Source of the DNA: Entoloma clypeatum
Lineage: Eukaryota > Basidiomycota > Agaricomycetes > Agaricales > Entolomataceae
Length of the DNA stretch: 64,000 bases
Assembly (NCBI GenBank): GCA_963565915.1
Contig: OY751496.1
Coordinates: 1-64,000 of the forward strand
Direction: 5' to 3'
This document shows, piece after piece, positions 59,676 to 64,000 of the stretch (its first letter is position 1; the number at the start of each line of letters is the position of its first letter). Both the position numbers and the translations under genes were made by a program. A model generated the notes under the pieces. It ran no database searches and was not told the DNA's origin. It saw only the letters and a program-made list of their open reading frames with translations.

Positions 59676-62600
59676 TCAACCCTCCTCTGCAGCCTCGCTG
59701 CTATTTTCAAGATTCGCATTACTCGCCCAGCAAATATGCCCACACCCTGTTGCGCAAGGATATCCCAACAGCCTTGACATCCTCTCGACAGAGGGATAGG
59801 CTGTGCTCGCCGCCGCCGCCAGTTGTTGTTCTGGGCTGCTGCTGGCATGAGCACTACCGATCAGAGGACCGAGACCATCAGAAGACAAGTCGAGGGCGCT
59901 ATTAATTCCGCTTCTAGTGGCCGGATATCCAGTGTCGTCATCAGGACCAGTAGACAAGTGCCTCCTGGACGTTCTAGGGGCCCCAAGGCTGGTATCTGGC
60001 ACCCCCAGTGACGTGGCATCAAGACGAGCTGGACAAGCGACTCCAGACGTGCACGTCTCTATGCTTGGTCCGTGCCCATAGTAGTCCCGATAGCATGCCT
60101 GATGTCCGCCATGTTTGCAGACGGTGCATTGAAAGAAGAGAGTTCGGACGGGCAGTCGGCTACTCGATAGCGGCTGTTAAGAGGGATAAATGCAAGACCG
60201 ATGTGATACATACCAAATAGCACAGATGATAGGTGACTTTCTGCACAGTCGGCAGAATGCATAGCTACCTTTGATGAGCTGAGAGGCCGAGGATCCCGCC
60301 GCCACTACGAACGGCTTCCTACATTGGCCACAGGATGTGTAGATTGTCGTTTCGAGCTGCGGGCAGGAAGTTCAATGATTGGCTGATCTTTTCAGAATAG
60401 ACAACATACAAGGGTGACGTGACGAACAGGATCAATTTCGCAGTGTTTGCGAAGATAGGCGGCACAGGCATGCAATCGTTGTCGAGTGAGAAGTTCTGTA
60501 GAGACGTTAATCGGTGAACCAGGAGAGAATACATGAGATGGCATGTTTGGTACGAACCGATGTATGACTCTAGGAAGCGTGTAACCCTGGACTTCGGGAT
60601 TCGTAGCTCTTCAGAAGCGATAATCGCCAACATGGTACAGGTTTGGACATCACCCTAAAAAAGAAATTAAGAACCAACTTCGACAAAGACAGGAAGAATC
60701 ACATACCTCATCCGCAAACATTCCAAAAGCTTCACGGAGCGCCACCCAAGCAAGATCACGGAACCTCTTCTCATCCGCACCCACAAGCTCAATCCGACGA
60801 TCAGTCAATGTCGTCGTATCAACATCAGGCGGGGGCTTCCCAGGATCGCCACCATCGACGTCTTCGCCATCAACTTCCAGGGGAGAAGCACGATTTAACC
60901 CCATCTCGGACGGAGCTATCGATTGACGCCTGTCGTGGTGGGAGTCCCGCACATCACGGAGTGTTTCCTCAGGTTTGACACCTCCTGCAACCTGGACAGA
61001 AGAGTCCCTAGACCCTGGGTCGAGAAACGTCACCTCACCAGCAGTCACGGTGCGTATGCTGCTCTGTGAGTCCTGGTGAACCAGTGGTGGTGGTAAAAGT
61101 ATGCGGGCACCCCCACCGACCGTCGAGCCAGCAGCCAATGAAGCCACTGTGGAGCTCCTACTGCGTGACTTGAGTTTTAATGAGTGTCGCCTCCGGGATG
61201 TGGGCCTCGAAAGAGTCGCAGCTTTGGACTGACGAGATGGTGAGCCTGATCCGACAGATTCGGTATCGGTAGAACGAGGTGAGGGCGATGACGACCCTTC
61301 CTCCCAATCATCGTCGTCATCTCCATTAGTCCCCTTGGAATGTCTCTCCTGTGTCTCCTCCTCGGACCAGCGATGTTGTCCCGCGACCCTAGATAGCGGA
61401 CTGGGGGCTGTGATACCTCGGTTCGGAAGAAGCAAGGGTGAGATAAGGGAGGATGCCGCGGGCGTCACACCGTCATCTTGTCCTGATTCGGCATCGCCAC
61501 CCGCACTCCCCCCACTTGGAGAGGAGGAATCAGAGTCGTCAAGAGCCCCTTCTCCGACATGACGCAGACTGGCCCCTCCACCACCCGTACCACTCGCAGT
61601 CCGTTCTGCAACTGGACTGATGCTGTGGGAGCCGGGAGTGGAAAGGGAAGGTCGACGGTACAGGGAAATGGAGGGCCGCCGTGCAAAGTCCGCCTCACTG
61701 AAATCGCGAGAGGTTAAGAAGGAAGGGCGGCGAGGCGTAACGGAGGAATTAGAAGGAAGGGGACTGGGTATTTGCCGCGGGGACGATGCGTTTGAGGACG
61801 CTGGGGTCATCCTTCGTGAGGCAGAGGCGGACGAGCTTCGAGGCTGCATGCCAGGCACTATCTGACTCGGGCTCGTTTTCCGAAGCCGAGCTGGACTGCT
61901 GACAGATGAAGGAAAGGCGTAGTTGAGATGAGCGGTAGCTGATGGTAAGATCGAGGAGGGGATTTGCGAGCTCTGGATAGAATTGCTTTGCTGGGACGAT
62001 TTTGATTCGGATGAAGGTACCAAGTCGGTCAGCGATGCACCAAGTAATAGCCAGGTCTGAGCAAGGCTTTCTTGTGCAGCTTCATATGCAACCTAATTTG
62101 GATTATCAAGAGCAATTCCCATCCAGTTATCCCAGTACACACCCGAGCATTGACAGCGCAGAGCTTCGGTCGATCTTTGCCATGGATAACGTAACCACGG
62201 GCCAGGCACTTGAAAATATCGAGTTTGTGCTCATCGTCGTTTCCCAAGGTACCAAGGTCTTGGGAGAAGGGCCTGTAACTTGCGTCGCCGAGCATTTTCG
62301 GCTTCACGTGGTGTTTCTCTGCCAGGTTACGTTTTTCTCTGGATCTGCACAAGGTTAGCAGGATCACCTCAAACCGAAGAAATTCATACATGTCATCATA
62401 CGGAACCTGCCACGAAGACTCCGTGTCGACGACGAAAGTAAGGGATCCAGAAGCATCCCATGTTGCAGCCGTTGTTGCGATAGAGTCTAGTGGTTTCGTA
62501 CAATTGCGCAGATCGATTTGAGAAAAGGTTCCGGAAGAGTGTTGACTCCATATGGCGTTGGCATCCCCAAAAGTGATGTCTTAACAACAAGATACATGAG

Positions 62601-64000
62601 GTCAATCAAGGAAGACAAGATGAGAGTCATTGGCTTACCCGTCACGCTACCTTCGGCTGCTGTCCCCGCGACGGACCACTTGGGGATCCAACTCCTCCTG
62701 ACATCCCAGATCTCAACGGCGTCGGCCCCGGCAGATGCAGACCCAAGGGCCTTCTCCAAACCGCTGGCGCCATTAGATCCGGTCTGTGACAGGTCTGCAT
62801 TCGACCCAGTCGAGAAATCCGCATTAGAGACCACAGCCAGCTCGCATTCGTACGACGGTCGCCAAACAACTCGTCGCACGGGGAAGGAGGGATGGAGGAT
62901 ATAGGTCGGCTTGTTTGGGATACGGGTGTTGAGACCCGGCACGGTGAGGTCCCAGACTTTGATGAGGCGGTCTAGTCCGCCGCTGACGAGCCACCCAAGA
63001 CCGCCCCCTGGTCCTTCCAATGCTCCTCCTAACGAAGCAGAACTCTGGCCCGTGAGATTCGGGGACACTTGGTTGCACCAGTCTAAGCTGGTTACTGAAG
63101 CCGTGTGTGCGACTGACAGGCGATCAAGAAGACCTCTTTGTCCCATCTTGAGGTCCCATCTAGCGTAGGGCGATGAAAGGAAGCTCAGTGATGTGGCGAA
63201 AGACGAACCTGTAGATGCTTCCGTTGTCAAGGCCGACAATGGCATGGAGGGGTTGCCATGTACTAGGAGAAAATGCGAGGCTGCGAACAGACGTGGGGTG
63301 GTGCACACGGATGAGAGATCGAGACATCTCGCGGAGATCCTATGGAACTTTAAGTAATGGTCGCTTTGAAGACGCATGGGGGACTCACCCATACGCGCAT
63401 GTCCCCGTCAGCCGAACCAGTTATGCAATAATGATGTACGATATTTGAAACAGACATGGCGTTGATAGAGCGAATGTGATCCTTTGACCTTCTTTCTGCG
63501 TCCTAAATCATTCGACCAGATGATACATGATAGAACTAGGAGTGTACCCACCATACTTGCCCGTCCCAGACTTGTTAACGTCCCACATTATAACCTCGCC
63601 ATTACGAGCGCTCGTCAGAATCTTGTTGTTGAACACTGTTCATTATTGAGAATAGGAAAATCAAGCCGTGGGCAGCTACCACGAACCTCCACGAGCCCAA
63701 GCCACGTCAGTACTGGCACAGTCCATCTTGAGGCCACTGCCATCCCAGAAGTTGCGAGATGCGTCAATGCGGTATCCTCCTCGACCAACCGACGATTTCT
63801 GTCCCGCAGTCAACGGTCGCGACCCATCCGTGATTTGTATAATTCTCAAAGCTGTAAATCAAATTAGCCCCCCAACTGACAGTCGTAGAAGACACAGACA
63901 TTCTTTCCCAGCCGACGCACACCTCAAACCGTCCTCACTCCTCGATATCACACCGCCCCCACTTGGCGTTGCGCGATAAAGGTAGACATTACGCGTGGGC
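59676..64000 (-). CDS. RTC1: RTC1/WDR24-like SEACAT (GATOR2) subunit, partial
   Basis: Multi-exon; the N-terminus lies beyond the right edge. From high to low coordinates: a beta-propeller start (CASAGKESLRIIQITDG near 63900), then WD40 repeats (EVIMWDV, ADGDMRVWDL, WDLKMGQRG, LDRLIKVWDLTV, VEIWDVRRSWIPKW) to about 62600. A long Ser/Pro-rich low-complexity linker follows (about 62020-60950), then a helical segment (AWVALREAFGMFADEGDVQTCTMLA) and C-terminal zinc-finger/RING-like cysteines (CRLCRKSP, CTVCKHGGHQAC, final CATGCGH) ending at 59676. This order is that of fungal RTC1 and animal WDR24. In the SEA/GATOR2 complex at the vacuole or lysosome it promotes TORC1 signalling. The domain order is complete apart from the missing N-terminus. 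The gene is conserved, marking the inner edge of the subtelomere. Confidence 0.85.

Overview
The window is the left end of a fungal chromosome. It opens with 270 bases of telomeric C-strand repeat (unit CCCCTAA, with CCCCCTAA and CCCTAA variants). The genes have short GT..AG introns of about 40-90 bases. Gene families typical of Agaricomycete subtelomeres are present: a telomere-linked RecQ helicase, a TET/JBP-type dioxygenase, JmjC-like proteins and RTC4-like proteins. I infer a basidiomycete, perhaps a Rhizoctonia/Cantharellales relative. The species is a guess.

Layout: 1-1.8 kb holds the telomere, one short telomere-anchored repeat element carrying a hammerhead-ribozyme core, internal telomeric repeats and a 351-base tandem duplication. 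From 2.4 to 14.7 kb there is a TET/JBP-like dioxygenase gene (+), a JmjC-like gene with degenerate metal ligands (-), an F-box-like gene (+) and a second JmjC gene with intact ligands (-). From 15.4 to 17.1 kb lies a minisatellite with 340-base higher-order structure. From 17.5 to 31.4 kb there is a PHD-finger gene (+), a small gene resembling the helicase C-terminus (-), the telomere-linked RecQ helicase (-), an RTC4-like gene (-) and a coiled-coil gene (+). From 31.4 to 35.4 kb there are decayed LINE and SINE pieces. From 35.4 to 38.4 kb four more ribozyme-bearing elements stand head to tail, most joined by short telomeric repeats.

Positions 38,884-47,745 and 47,946-56,811 are the same 8.86-kb sequence on either side of exactly 200 N. 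I found six single-base homopolymer differences, all near the gap, which looks like an unresolved contig overlap rather than a true duplication. Each copy carries a small secreted-protein gene and a homeodomain-like gene. The unique sequence after it has a third secreted-protein paralogue (57.25-58.05 kb). A conserved housekeeping gene, RTC1/WDR24 (SEACAT/GATOR2), runs off the right edge and marks the passage from subtelomere to chromosome arm.

The most notable system is the set of five type I hammerhead-ribozyme units. All have the same orientation. At their 3' ends, four join telomeric repeats through a C-rich end that could anneal to the telomeric G-overhang; the fifth ends in unrelated sequence. 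This is the arrangement expected of a short, non-autonomous, telomere-anchored retroelement, as in Penelope-like elements.
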